Assembly: GCA_052387815.1 (NCBI GenBank) | Contig: JBQTIU010000021.1 | Span: forward strand, 1 to 60,274 | Source of the DNA: JBQTIU01 sp052387815 | GTDB lineage: Bacteria; Pseudomonadota; Alphaproteobacteria; CACIAM-22H2 | Length of the DNA stretch: 60,274 nucleotides | Direction of reading: 5' to 3' | In this document: positions 1 to 9,809 of the stretch, in pieces | How the letters are laid out: each line of letters opens with the position of its first letter | Position numbering within the stretch: the stretch's first letter is position 1 | Translations under genes and position numbers: made by a program | Notes under the pieces: generated by a model | Told to the model about the DNA's origin: nothing | Seen by the model: the letters and a program-made list of their open reading frames with translations, nothing else | Databases searched by the model: none

Positions 1-225
1 GCGCGTGAGCGTGCGGCGCAGCGCGCCAAGGCGGGCATAGATGCTGGCCGCGACCGGCCCCGAATAGATATAGCCGGCGTGGGGCGCAATGATCGCCTTG
101 GGCGGGTTGGGCTCCGCTCCCTCGCCCCTGGCTGCCGCGAGCAGGGCTTCGACCGCCGCCGCCAGCTCGCGGGCATCGCCGGGATAGAACGTACCGGCCA
201 CCGCCGGCGCTCGCACCAACCCCAT
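1..225 (-). CDS. amrB: AmmeMemoRadiSam system protein B (MEMO1 family), partial
   Basis: The first 75 residues of a MEMO-family protein; the rest lies beyond the left edge. The N-terminus carries the family hallmarks RAPAVAGTFYPGD and KAIIAPHAGYIYSGP, the latter holding the conserved HAGY. The ATG at 223-225 has a GGAGG ribosome site just upstream. MEMO proteins resemble class III extradiol dioxygenases and in bacteria are encoded with an AMMECR1 protein and a radical SAM enzyme. The radical SAM partner is the next gene, divergently transcribed, which supports the call. The reaction is not established for the bacterial family. An AMMECR1 (AmrA) gene is not in the window and may lie to the left. 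Confidence 0.85.
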   Translation of the reverse strand, partial: MGLVRAPAVAGTFYPGDARELAAAVEALLAAARGEGAEPNPPKAIIAPHAGYIYSGPVAASIYARLGALRRTLTR

Positions 226-302
226 CTGGCCCTCCTCCCCGTCGATCGGCTTCGCCATTCAAGAGCTAGGCGCGCCGCCGCCAGGTGTAAAGGACCCTGG
301 AG

Positions 303-331
303 TTGATCGCGGCGGGACGGTGTCCTAATGT
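303..331 (+). promoter_or_regulatory. weak sigma-70-like promoter candidate before amrS
   Basis: TTGATC (303-308) and TAATGT (326-331) are 17 bases apart. The match to consensus is only moderate. If used, transcription would begin near 338, which would favour the downstream ATG (388) as the start of the radical SAM gene. Confidence 0.22.
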
Positions 332-387
332 TGCCGATAGCGTTCGGCGCATCGGGCGATCGGCGCTTCTGCCGGCGGCAAGCGGGG

Positions 388-1491
388 ATGGAAGCAGCAA
401 CACCGGAGCGGTTCGAGGCGTGGCCGGGTCGCTACTGGCACCCGCTCGAGGATGGGCGCATCCAGTGCGACATCTGCCCGCGCGCGTGCAAGCTCCACGA
501 CGGCCAGCGCGGCTTGTGCTTCGTGCGGGCGCGCGAGGGCGAGCGGATCGTGCTCACCACCTATGGCCGCTCCAGCGGCTTCTGCATCGATCCCATCGAA
601 AAGAAGCCGCTCAACCATTTCCTGCCCGGCACGCCGGTGTTGTCCTTCGGCACGGCGGGCTGCAACCTGGCCTGCAAGTTCTGCCAGAACTGGGACATCA
701 GCAAGTCGCGCGAGGTCGATACGCTGGCCGACCGGGCGACGCCCAAAGCCATTGCCGAGGCCGCGGAACGGCTCGGCTGCCGGTCCGTCGCGTTCACCTA
801 CAACGACCCGGCGATCTTCCACGAATACGCGATCGACGTGGCGGCGGCCTGCCGCGAGCGCGGCGTCAAGAGCGTGGCCGTGACGGCGGGCTATGTCTGT
901 CCCGAGCCGCGGGCCGAGTTCTACCGCCACATGGACGCCGCCAACGTCGACTTGAAGGGCTTCACCGAGCGCTTCTACCACCGGATCTGCGGCGGGCATC
1001 TGCAACCGGTCCTCGACACGCTCGTGTATTTGAAGCGCGAGACGAGCGTCTGGTTCGAGGTGACCACCCTGCTCATCCCCGGCGAGAACGACTCCGAGGC
1101 GGAGATCGAAGCGCTGACCCAATGGTTCGTCTCCGCGCTCGGCCCCGAGGTGCCGCTGCACTTTACGGCCTTCCATCCCGACTGGAAGATGCTCGACAAG
1201 CCGCATACCCCGCCCTCGACGCTCGCCCGGGCGCGTCGGATCGCCTTGAAGAACGGCATCGGCTACGCCTACACCGGCAACGTGCACGACCCCGAGGGCG
1301 GCAGCACGTGGTGCTGCGCCTGCGGCGAGCTGCTGATCGGCCGCGACTGGTACGTGCTCGGCGAGTGGAACCTCACCGCCGAAGGCAAGTGCCGGAATTG
1401 CGGCGCCCTCTGCCCCGGCGTCTTCGAAGCGAAGCCGGGATGGTGGGGGGCACGCCGGCTCCCGGTGCGGATGGCGGGGTTGGCGGCGTGA
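388..1491 (+). CDS. amrS: AmmeMemoRadiSam system radical SAM enzyme
   Basis: Radical SAM enzyme of the AmmeMemoRadiSam system, related to pyruvate formate-lyase activating enzymes. The 4Fe-4S/SAM motif is CNLACKFC (Cys92, Cys96, Cys99 from the chosen start). An N-terminal cysteine cluster (CDICPRAC, then GLC) and a C-terminal one (CCACGE, CRNCGALC) suggest further metal or cluster binding. Length of 367 residues is normal. The ATG at 388 is preferred because the family begins with the PGRYWHPLEDGR segment; an in-frame ATG at 328 would add 20 untypical residues. The stop overlaps the GTG start of ureD (GTGA), so it is translationally coupled to the urease operon. Its substrate is unknown; the divergent neighbour is the system's MEMO protein. 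Confidence 0.9.
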   Translation: MEAATPERFEAWPGRYWHPLEDGRIQCDICPRACKLHDGQRGLCFVRAREGERIVLTTYGRSSGFCIDPIEKKPLNHFLPGTPVLSFGTAGCNLACKFCQNWDISKSREVDTLADRATPKAIAEAAERLGCRSVAFTYNDPAIFHEYAIDVAAACRERGVKSVAVTAGYVCPEPRAEFYRHMDAANVDLKGFTERFYHRICGGHLQPVLDTLVYLKRETSVWFEVTTLLIPGENDSEAEIEALTQWFVSALGPEVPLHFTAFHPDWKMLDKPHTPPSTLARARRIALKNGIGYAYTGNVHDPEGGSTWCCACGELLIGRDWYVLGEWNLTAEGKCRNCGALCPGVFEAKPGWWGARRLPVRMAGLAA

Positions 1492-2360
1492 TCGCGGGGG
1501 TGGACTCCCGCGCCGGTCCGACGCCGGCGGAGGAGCGAACCTTGCAGCGGTGCGACGGCGGCTTCGAGATGGCCGTGGCGCCCCGGGACGGCGCCACGCG
1601 GCTCGTCCATCTCTATCAGCACGACCCCTGCCGCCTGTTGTTCCCCGAGGTCGATCCGGGGGAGGCCTTCACCGCCGTGACGCTCACGACCTCGGGCGGC
1701 CTCGCCGGCGGCGACCGCATCCATTGCGAGGTTGCCTGCCAGGCCGGGGCCGCGGCGGTGGTCACTGCCCAGGCGGCGGAGAAGGTGTACCGCTCGCTGG
1801 GGCCGGAGGCCGAGCAGCGGGTCAGCATCGCGGTCGAGGCCGGCGCGTGGCTGGAATGGCTGCCGCAGGAGACCATCTTGTTCGACGGCGCACGCCTGCG
1901 GCGCACCATGGCCCTCGACGTCGCGCCCGGCGCCCGGGTCATGGCCGGGGAGATGCTGGTGTTCGGCCGCGCCGCCCGCGGCGAGACCTTCAGAGAGGGC
2001 ATGCTCCATCACGCCATCTCGATCCGCCGCGAGGGGCGGCTGGTGTGGGCCGACGCGCTGCGGCTCGAGGGCGAGATCGCGGTCGCCTTGCGCCACCCGG
2101 CCGGGTTCGCCGGCGCCGGCGCCCAGGCGACCGTGCTCTATATCGGCGAGGATGCCGCCGCGTTGCTCGAGGCGGCGCGAGGGCTGCTCGCGGGCTCGAC
2201 GGCGCGCGCCGGCGCGACGCGGATCGGGCCGGTGCTGATCGCCCGCCTGCTGGGCGGCGACGGCCAGGCCCTGCGCCGGGACGTGGCGCGCTACTGGACG
2301 GGGATGCGCCACCTCGCGGCCGGCTTGCCTGTCGCCTTGCCGCGATTTTGGTATAGTTGA
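1488..2360 (+). CDS. ureD: urease accessory protein UreD
   Basis: UreD (UreH) binds apo-urease and, with UreF and UreG, forms the complex that delivers nickel to the active site. Recognisable family segments are LYQHDPCRLLFP near the N-terminus, TLTTSGGLAGGD, TAQAAEKVYRS, EWLPQETILFDGARL and GEMLVFGRAARGE. Length of 290 residues fits the family. The GTG at 1488 is chosen because it overlaps the amrS stop; an in-frame ATG at 1569 would remove the conserved opening. It starts the order ureD-ureA-ureB-ureC. Cytoplasmic. Confidence 0.92.
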   Translation: MIAGVDSRAGPTPAEERTLQRCDGGFEMAVAPRDGATRLVHLYQHDPCRLLFPEVDPGEAFTAVTLTTSGGLAGGDRIHCEVACQAGAAAVVTAQAAEKVYRSLGPEAEQRVSIAVEAGAWLEWLPQETILFDGARLRRTMALDVAPGARVMAGEMLVFGRAARGETFREGMLHHAISIRREGRLVWADALRLEGEIAVALRHPAGFAGAGAQATVLYIGEDAAALLEAARGLLAGSTARAGATRIGPVLIARLLGGDGQALRRDVARYWTGMRHLAAGLPVALPRFWYS

Positions 2361-2387
2361 CCGGTTCGATCCGCACGCCGGGAACCC

Positions 2388-2690
2388 ATGCATCTCACGC
2401 CCCGGGAAATCGACAAGCTGTTGGTGGCCATGGCCGCGCAGGTGGCGCGCCGGCGCCTCGAACGCGGGGTCAAGCTCAACCACCCCGAAGCCGTGGCTCT
2501 CATCGCCGATTATGTGGTCGAGGGCGCCCGCGACGGCCGCAGCGTCGCCGAGCTGATGCGCGACGGCGGCACCGTGCTGCGCCGTGATCAAGTGATGGAG
2601 GGCGTGCCGGACATGATCCGCGAGATCCAGGTCGAGGCGACGTTTCCGGACGGCACCAAGCTGGTCAGCGTCCACAATCCCATCCGCTAA
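2388..2690 (+). CDS. ureA: urease gamma subunit UreA
   Basis: Small structural subunit of nickel urease (urea + water to ammonia and carbamate). It is a separate 100-residue polypeptide, as in most proteobacteria, beginning MHLTPREIDKLLV and containing LNHPEAVALIADYVVEGARDG and EGVPDMIREIQVEATFPDG, all standard UreA blocks. It lies 27 bases after ureD and 9 bases before ureB, inside the urease operon. Cytoplasmic; assembles with UreB and UreC as a trimer of trimers. Confidence 0.97.
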   Translation: MHLTPREIDKLLVAMAAQVARRRLERGVKLNHPEAVALIADYVVEGARDGRSVAELMRDGGTVLRRDQVMEGVPDMIREIQVEATFPDGTKLVSVHNPIR

Positions 2691-2699
2691 GAGCCGGCC

Positions 2700-3005
2700 A
2701 TGATTCCGGGCGAAGTCATTCCCATGCGCGGCGACATCGTCTTGAACGACGGCCGAGCGACCGTGACCGTGGAGGTCGCCAACACCGGCGACCGGCCGAT
2801 CCAGGTCGGCAGCCATTACCATTTCTTCGAGACCAACCCGGCGCTCGAATTCGATCGCGCCAAGGCGCGGGGCTTCCGCCTCGACATCCCCGCCGGCACG
2901 GCGGTGCGCTTCGAGCCGGGCCAGGGGCGCACCGTGACCCTGGTTGCACTCGCCGGTAGCCGCACCGTGTTCGGGTTCCGCAACCAGGTCGACGGCAAGC
3001 TCTAA
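2700..3005 (+). CDS. ureB: urease beta subunit UreB
   Basis: Second structural urease subunit, 101 residues. It begins MIPGEVIP and holds the family signature QVGSHYHFFETN and the segment GFRLDIPAGTAVRFEPG. It is not fused to UreA. The start ATG follows the ureA stop by nine bases, and the stop lies ten bases before the UreC ATG, so the three structural genes form one tight unit. No catalytic residues are expected in this subunit; it supports the flap and oligomer contacts of UreC. Confidence 0.97.
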   Translation: MIPGEVIPMRGDIVLNDGRATVTVEVANTGDRPIQVGSHYHFFETNPALEFDRAKARGFRLDIPAGTAVRFEPGQGRTVTLVALAGSRTVFGFRNQVDGKL

Positions 3006-3015
3006 GGAATCGCCC

Positions 3016-4725
<1,710 letters not shown>

Positions 4726-4808
4726 CCGGATTGAAGCCCGAGCGCGACGGGCTTCGGTAGGGGGCGCTCGCGCCGGACGGCGCGCGCGATCAGCCGTGGC
4801 GCCGCACG

Positions 4809-4838
4809 GTGCCTGGTCTTGAAACCAAAACCAGGCAC
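4809..4838. terminator. inverted repeat after ureC, possible terminator
   Basis: GTGCCTGGT (4809-4817) and ACCAGGCAC (4830-4838) form a perfect nine-pair stem with a 12-base loop. There is no clean T-run after it on the plus strand, so Rho-independent termination is uncertain; it may be a hairpin protecting the ureDABC transcript or a repeat remnant. Confidence 0.4.
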
Positions 4839-4955
4839 GAAATCAACGGTTTATTCTTAGTCCGCCAGCTCCGGACCGGCTCGTTCGTGGATCGGGCAGG
4901 ATCCAGCGGGACCACGTTTTGCGGAACGATGATCCCCTGGTAGACTGTCGGAGCC

Positions 4956-5241
4956 ATGGAACACAGAGAAGCAGTCGCCACCATCAAACGAACCTACACG
5001 CCTACACGGTCGTCTTCGAGCCCGAGGAAGAGACCGGTGGCTACGTCGTCACCTGTCCGGCGCTCCCTGGTCCGGTGCGCAAAGGGGACACCATCGAGGA
5101 GGCGCGGCGCATGGCGAAGGATGCCATCGAAGGTTATCTCGAAAGCCTCCTGAAGGACGGACTCGAGCTGCCGATCGGAGAGAGGAGCACCGGGCCAACC
5201 CCATTCGCGAGGAGGTCACCGTCACGTTGAAGACGGGATGA
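4956..5241 (+). pseudogene. hicB: hicB-type antitoxin gene, frameshifted
   Basis: A HicB-family antitoxin lies here: YTVVFEPEEETGGYVVTC, then PALPG, GDTIEEARRMAKDAIEGYLESL and LELPIG. The ATG at 4956 opens in a different frame (MEHREAVATIKRTYT). The eight bases cctacacg occur twice in tandem (4993-5000 and 5001-5008); removing one copy joins the two frames into a normal HicB start (...IKRTYTVVFEPEEE). So an 8-bp duplication broke the gene. A second frame slip near 5200 is likely: in another frame the end reads EEVTVTLKTG and its TGA overlaps the ATG of the hicA remnant. A TTG at 4919 could still start a 103-residue version, but with an untypical head. Confidence 0.75.
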
Positions 5242-5300
5242 CCCGGCTTCCTGTCACAACGTCCCGCGAGGTTATTGCCGCGCTCGAGCGAGCGGGAGAA
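5238..5300 (+). pseudogene. hicA: hicA toxin N-terminal remnant
   Basis: The reading frame opens MTRLPVTTSREVIAALERAG, the usual start of a HicA (YcfA-type) mRNA interferase. After about 21 residues the similarity ends; the expected R-x-x-GSH segment with the catalytic histidine is absent. The frame runs on, by chance, into ureE. The order antitoxin-then-toxin with an ATGA overlap is normal for one class of hic operons. Recognition is from memory of the family, so the call is moderate. It cannot encode an active toxin. Confidence 0.6.
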
Positions 5301-5384
5301 GCGTATCCTCGCCCACGGAGGGTGACGTGCGCCTGCGACTGTGGTTTGGGTGTAGAATATCGCGCTGGAGCCAAGGGGACCTGC

Positions 5385-5861
5385 ATGCTCAAAGCCACCG
5401 CCGTCGCGCCTGCCGGGACCTGGCCCCTCGCCGAAGCCCGCGACAAGATCACGCTCGGCTTCGACGATCGCCATCGCCGGCGCATCCGGCTCGTGGCCGA
5501 CGGGGGGCTCGGGTTCCTGCTCGATCTTCCCGAGGCCGTGGCGTTGCGTGACGGCGACGGGCTCGTGCTCGACGGCGGGGGCGTCGTCGCGGTCCGCGCC
5601 GCCGCCGAGGAGCTGCTGGAAATCACTGCCTCGCCCGGGGCGCTGACTCGGCTTGCCTGGCATCTCGGCAACCGGCACCTGCCGGTGGAGATCGGGGCGG
5701 GGCGGCTGGTGATCCGCGACGACCATGTGATCGGAAACCTGCTCCGCGGCCTCGGCGCAACGCTCAAGCCGGTGCGCGCGCCGTTCAATCCCGAGGGCGG
5801 CGCCTACGGGCAGCATAACCACGATCCCCGACATCCTCATCCTCACCGCGATCATGGCTGA
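5385..5861 (+). CDS. ureE: urease accessory protein UreE (nickel chaperone)
   Basis: UreE is a dimeric cytoplasmic metallochaperone that passes Ni(II) to UreG for urease maturation. The peptide-binding domain (about residues 1-70, with ITLGFDDRHRRRIRL and GLGFLLDLPEAVALRDGDGL) is followed by the ferredoxin-like domain (WHLGNRHLPVEI, VIRDDHVI). The C-terminus is histidine-rich (HNHDPRHPHPHRDHG), a nickel-binding tail. The ATG at 5385 has AAGGGG upstream and gives a normal 158-residue protein; the longer in-frame opening belongs to the hicA remnant. The last eight bases overlap ureF. A TAGAAT at 5353-5358 could be part of a separate promoter, which would fit the split operon. Confidence 0.94.
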   Translation: MLKATAVAPAGTWPLAEARDKITLGFDDRHRRRIRLVADGGLGFLLDLPEAVALRDGDGLVLDGGGVVAVRAAAEELLEITASPGALTRLAWHLGNRHLPVEIGAGRLVIRDDHVIGNLLRGLGATLKPVRAPFNPEGGAYGQHNHDPRHPHPHRDHG

Positions 5862-6534
5862 AGGGGACCTCTATCGCCTGCTGGCGTGGCTGTCGCTAGC
5901 CTATCCGACGGGGGCCTTCGCCTACAGCCACGGCATCGAATTCGCGGTCGAGGCCGGCCTCGTCAAGGATCACGCGAGTCTCGTCGATTGGGTCGCGCAT
6001 ATCCTGGGGCGCGGCATGGGTTGGATCGACGCCGTGCTGTTCGCGCGTGCCTATGACGCCGCCGCGGCCGGCGACGAGGATGCCCTCGATGCGATATCCG
6101 AGCTGGCGGCGGCGCTGCGCGGCACATCCGAAACCGCGCTCGAGAGCAGCCAGCAGGGCGCGGCTTTTCTCGCCACCACCCGCGCCGCCTGGCCGGATCC
6201 GCGCCTCGAGGCCTTCGCGGCGCGACGGGGGACGGGCCCGGTTGCGCTGGCGGTCGCGCTGGCGGTGGCCGCAGCCGGGCGGATCGAACGGTCGGCGGCG
6301 CTCGCCGCCTTCGTGCAGACCTTCGGGGCCAACCTGGTCTCCGCCGGAGTTAGGCTCATCCCCTTGGGCCAGACCGACGGCCAGCGCGCCATCGCCAACT
6401 TGGCGCCGGCGGTCCACGCGAGCGCCCGGGCGGCGCTCGAGCGGCGGCTCGAAGATCTCGGCGGCGCGGCGCCGATGGTCGAGTGGACGTCCCTGCGTCA
6501 TGAAACCCAGCACACGCGGTTGTTCCGCTCATGA
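5854..6534 (+). CDS. ureF: urease accessory protein UreF
   Basis: UreF bridges UreD and UreG in the urease activation complex and gates GTPase activity. Family blocks are LLAWLSLAYPTGAFAYSHG near the N-terminus, ALRGTSETALESSQQGAAF, and SAGVRLIPLGQTDGQRA. The 226-residue length is normal and the protein is all-helical in known members. It overlaps ureE by eight bases and ureG by four (ATGA), so ureEFG are translationally linked. Cytoplasmic. Confidence 0.93.
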   Translation: MAEGDLYRLLAWLSLAYPTGAFAYSHGIEFAVEAGLVKDHASLVDWVAHILGRGMGWIDAVLFARAYDAAAAGDEDALDAISELAAALRGTSETALESSQQGAAFLATTRAAWPDPRLEAFAARRGTGPVALAVALAVAAAGRIERSAALAAFVQTFGANLVSAGVRLIPLGQTDGQRAIANLAPAVHASARAALERRLEDLGGAAPMVEWTSLRHETQHTRLFRS

Positions 6535-7160
6535 CCGGCCCCTTGCGCGTCGGCGTCGGCGGCCCGGTCGGCTCGGGCAAGACCGCGCTCATCGACAGGC
6601 TGTGCAAGCGCCTGCGCGATGCCCTCGACATCGCCGTCGTCACCAACGATATCTACACCAAGGAAGACGCGGAGTTCTTGACCCGCTCGGGCGCGCTTTC
6701 ACCCGAGCGCATCGTGGGCGTGGAGACGGGCGGCTGCCCGCATACCGCCATCCGCGAAGACGCCTCGATCAACCTGGCGGCGGTGGCGCAGCTGCGGGAG
6801 CGGTTCGCCGGTCTCGACCTCGTGTTCATCGAATCGGGCGGCGACAACCTGGCGGCGACCTTCAGCCCCGAGCTCGCCGATCTCACCCTCTACGTCATCG
6901 ATGTCGCCGCCGGCGACAAGATCCCGCGCAAAGGAGGCCCGGGTATCGTGCGCTCGGACCTCTTGGTGATCAACAAGGTCGATCTCGCCCCGCTGGTCGG
7001 CGCCAGCCTCGAGGTGATGGCGCGCGACGCCAAGAAGATGCGCGGCACCCGTCCGTTCGTGTTCGCGAACCTGAAGGAGGGCCGCGGCGTCGCCGAGATC
7101 GCCGCGTTCATCGTGCGCGCGGGCGGGCTCGAGGCCGGCGTCGGGCCGCGTGCGGGCTGA
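6531..7160 (+). CDS. ureG: urease accessory GTPase UreG
   Basis: SIMIBI-class GTPase that powers nickel insertion into urease. The P-loop is GGPVGSGKTAL (about residues 9-19), followed by VVTNDIYTKEDAEFL, the metal-binding CPH motif in GVETGGCPHTAIRED, the ESGGDNL segment, and the guanine-specificity motif NKVDLA. At 209 residues it is normal. It is the last gene of the urease block; the urt operon converges on it with about 45 bases between the two stop codons and no clear terminator. Confidence 0.97.
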   Translation: MTGPLRVGVGGPVGSGKTALIDRLCKRLRDALDIAVVTNDIYTKEDAEFLTRSGALSPERIVGVETGGCPHTAIREDASINLAAVAQLRERFAGLDLVFIESGGDNLAATFSPELADLTLYVIDVAAGDKIPRKGGPGIVRSDLLVINKVDLAPLVGASLEVMARDAKKMRGTRPFVFANLKEGRGVAEIAAFIVRAGGLEAGVGPRAG

Positions 7161-7205
7161 GCGCTCGCCAGGCGATCGAGGGGGCGCGCGGGGCCGCCGC
7201 TTCGC

Positions 7206-7901
7206 TCACACCGTGAGGTGGCGGCGAACCTCGTGCTCGGCGAGGTTGCGGGCGGGACCCGACAGCACGACTTCGCCGCGATTCATCACCACCGAATGGT
7301 CGGCGAGATCGCGGGCGAATTCGTAGTACTGCTCGACCAGCACGATCGCCAACTCGGAGCGCCGGACGAGCAGTCGAATGACCCGCTCGATGTCCTTGAT
7401 GATCGACGGCTGGATGCCTTCGGTCGGCTCGTCGAGGAGCAAGAGGCGGGGCCGCATGACGAGCGCCCGGGCGATCGCGAGCTGCTGCTGCTGCCCGCCC
7501 GACAGGTCGCCGCCGCGCCGCTTCAGCATGCTCTTGAGGACCGGGAAGAGCTCGAAGATGTCATCCGAAATCGAGCGCTTACCGCGCGGCAGCGCCGCGA
7601 AGCCGGTCTCGAGGTTCTCCTGGACCGTGAGCAAGGGGAAGATGTCGCGCCCCTGCGGCACATAGCCGATACCGGAGCGCGCGCGCTCATGGGCCGGCAG
7701 CGCCGTCACCTCGCGCCCCTCCCAGACGACCCGGCCGCCGCTGACCTTCTCCAGCCCGGCTATGGCGCGCAACAGGCTCGTCTTGCCGACGCCGTTGCGC
7801 CCCAGGATGCAGGTGATTTGCCCCTTTTCCGCCGTCAGCGAGACGCGCCTGAGGCAGTGGCTCGCGCCGTAGAAGAGGTCGATGCCGTCGACGGCGAGCA
7901 T
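7206..7901 (-). CDS. urtE: urea ABC transporter ATP-binding subunit UrtE
   Basis: One of the two ATPases of the high-affinity urea importer, of the branched-chain amino acid (LivF-like) type. Walker A is GRNGVGKT, the signature is LSGGQQQQLAIARAL, and Walker B is LLLLDEPTEGIQPS, the last typical of UrtE. Length is 231 residues. It is the final gene of urtABCDE, starting six bases after the urtD stop. Membrane-associated on the cytoplasmic face. Confidence 0.95.
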   Translation of the reverse strand: MLAVDGIDLFYGASHCLRRVSLTAEKGQITCILGRNGVGKTSLLRAIAGLEKVSGGRVVWEGREVTALPAHERARSGIGYVPQGRDIFPLLTVQENLETGFAALPRGKRSISDDIFELFPVLKSMLKRRGGDLSGGQQQQLAIARALVMRPRLLLLDEPTEGIQPSIIKDIERVIRLLVRRSELAIVLVEQYYEFARDLADHSVVMNRGEVVLSGPARNLAEHEVRRHLTV

Positions 7902-7907
7902 GTCCCC

Positions 7908-8654
7908 TCAGCGCCCCAGATAGACTTCGATGACCCGGGGGTCGCTTTGCACGCGGTCGATCGAACCTTCCGCCAGCACCGAACCCTCGTGCAGCACCGT
8001 GACCTTGGTCTTGAGCGCGCGGACGAACTCCATGTCGTGCTCGACCACGAGCACCGAGCGCGTCCCGGCGATGGCCCGCAGCAGGACCGCGGTCGCTTCG
8101 GTCTCGTGGTCGGTCATGCCGGCGACCGGCTCGTCGATGAGCAGCAGTTCGGGGTCCTGCATCAGCAGCATGCCGATCTCGAGCCACTGCCGCTGGCCGT
8201 GCGAGAGGGCGCCCGCCGTCTCGGCGGCGCGATCCTCGAGGCCGGTGAGCTCGAGCACCTCTGCGACCCGCGCGCGCTCGGCCGCCGACCGGCGGAAGAC
8301 CAGCGTCGGAACGACGCGGCGGTCGGCCTTGAGCGCCAGCTCGAGATTGTCGAACACGGTATGACGATCGAAGACCGTCGGCCTCTGGAACTTCCGCCCG
8401 ATGCCGAGATTGGCGATCTCGGCCTCGTCGAGGCGCGTCAGGTCGTGGCTGCCCTTGAACAGCACTTGCCCCGCCTCGGGGCGGGTCTTGCCGGTGATCA
8501 CGTCCATCATGGTGGTCTTGCCGGCGCCGTTCGGCCCGATGACGGTGCGCAGCTCGCCCGGTTCGACGACCAGGCTCAAGTTGTGGAGCGCCCGGAAGCC
8601 GTCGAAGCTGACGCTCACCCCGTCGAGATAGAGGATCGGCGAAGCGTCGCTCAT
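7908..8654 (-). CDS. urtD: urea ABC transporter ATP-binding subunit UrtD
   Basis: Second urea-importer ATPase, LivG-like, 248 residues. Walker A is GPNGAGKTTMMD; the diagnostic IGRKFQRPTVFD follows; the signature is ALSHGQRQWLEIGMLLMQ (the SHGQ form common in UrtD); Walker B is LLLIDEPVAGMTD. The ATG at 8652-8654 overlaps the urtC stop (ATGA), so the two are translationally coupled. The urease block next door and the full urtABCDE order fix the substrate as urea. Confidence 0.95.
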   Translation of the reverse strand: MSDASPILYLDGVSVSFDGFRALHNLSLVVEPGELRTVIGPNGAGKTTMMDVITGKTRPEAGQVLFKGSHDLTRLDEAEIANLGIGRKFQRPTVFDRHTVFDNLELALKADRRVVPTLVFRRSAAERARVAEVLELTGLEDRAAETAGALSHGQRQWLEIGMLLMQDPELLLIDEPVAGMTDHETEATAVLLRAIAGTRSVLVVEHDMEFVRALKTKVTVLHEGSVLAEGSIDRVQSDPRVIEVYLGR

Positions 8655-9802
8655 CGCCGCGCCCTGGCGAGAGAGAGGAGGCGAGCGGGGTGGGGAAGAC
8701 GGCCGAGGCCGCGTCGCCCCACGGGCCCGAACAGGCCGACCAGGCCCTGCGGCAGGACCAGCGTGACCCCAATGAACAGCCCGCCGAGCACGAACAGCCA
8801 CAGCTCGGGCGCGGCCGTGGTCAGCCAGGTTTTGATCGCGTTGACGAACAACGCCCCCACCACGGCGCCGGCGAGCGTGCCGCGGCCGCCGACCGCGACC
8901 CAGACGACCGCCTCGATCGAGGCGGCGGGCGAGAACTCGCTGGGGTTGATGATCCCGACTTGCGGCACGTAAAGGGCGCCGCCCAGCCCCGCCAGCACCG
9001 CCGACACCGTGAACACGAACAGCTTGTAGGCCTCGACCGAGTAGCCGAGGAAGCGGACCCGAGTCTCGGCGTCGCGCACCGCAATGAGCACGCGGCCGAG
9101 CTTGCTTGCCACGATCGCGCGACAGGCGATCCAGGTCAACAGCAGCCCCGCCGCCGAGGCGAGGTAGAGGCCGGCGCGGGTGGTGTCGCGATTCAAGGGG
9201 AATCCCAGGATGTCCTTGAAATCGGTGAGACCGTTGTTGCCGCCGAACCCCATGTCGTTGCGGAAGAAGGCAAGCATGAGGGCGAACGTCATCGCCTGGG
9301 TGATGATCGAGAGATAAACCCCGGTGATGCGCGAGCGGAAGGCGAACCAGCCGAAGACGAAGGCGAGGGCCCCCGGGACCGCGAGCGCCATGGCCAGCGC
9401 GAAGGCGAAGTGGTCGAAGCCGTACCAGTACCAAGGCAGCTCCTTCCAATCGAGGAAGACCATGAAGTCCGGCAGCACCGGGTCGCGGTAGACGCCGCGT
9501 GGACCGACCTGGCGCATCAGATGCATGCCCATCGCGTAACCGCCGAGCGCGAAGAACGCCCCGTGCCCCAGCGACAGGATCCCGGCATAGCCCCAGATGA
9601 GGTCGATCGAAAGCGCGAGGATGGCGAGGCACAGCCACTTGCCGATCACGGTGACGTAGAAATCCGGCAGGTGCAGCGCCGCGCCGCTAGGGGCCGCGAG
9701 GTTCAGGACCGGCACCAGCAGGATCGCCGCGCCGACGGCGAGGAACGCCGCCCGGCGGACCCATCCGCCGCCGACGCCCACGCGCGCCAAGGATTCGCCC
9801 AT
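8651..9802 (-). CDS. urtC: urea ABC transporter permease UrtC
   Basis: LivM-type inner-membrane permease of the urea importer, 383 residues with about eight to ten hydrophobic segments. Family blocks include IDLIWGYAGILSLGHGAFFALGG (LivM loop), FRSRITGVYLSIITQA, FGGNNGLTDF, and AVRDAETRVRFLGY. The ATG at 9800-9802 (MGESLARV) is chosen because it falls seven bases after the urtB stop and is followed directly by the first membrane segment. The stop overlaps urtD. Confidence 0.94.
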   Translation of the reverse strand: MGESLARVGVGGGWVRRAAFLAVGAAILLVPVLNLAAPSGAALHLPDFYVTVIGKWLCLAILALSIDLIWGYAGILSLGHGAFFALGGYAMGMHLMRQVGPRGVYRDPVLPDFMVFLDWKELPWYWYGFDHFAFALAMALAVPGALAFVFGWFAFRSRITGVYLSIITQAMTFALMLAFFRNDMGFGGNNGLTDFKDILGFPLNRDTTRAGLYLASAAGLLLTWIACRAIVASKLGRVLIAVRDAETRVRFLGYSVEAYKLFVFTVSAVLAGLGGALYVPQVGIINPSEFSPAASIEAVVWVAVGGRGTLAGAVVGALFVNAIKTWLTTAAPELWLFVLGGLFIGVTLVLPQGLVGLFGPVGRRGLGRLPHPARLLSLARARR

Positions 9803-9809
9803 CTTGGGT

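Noticed and set aside
303..1487. A long ureD reading frame starting at 303
   Set aside because: Its first two thirds overlap amrS in another frame; UreD similarity starts only after 1488.
5238..5861. A HicA-UreE fusion protein of 207 residues
   Set aside because: A good ribosome site and the family start at 5385 indicate separate UreE; the upstream part is a decayed toxin gene that is in frame by chance.
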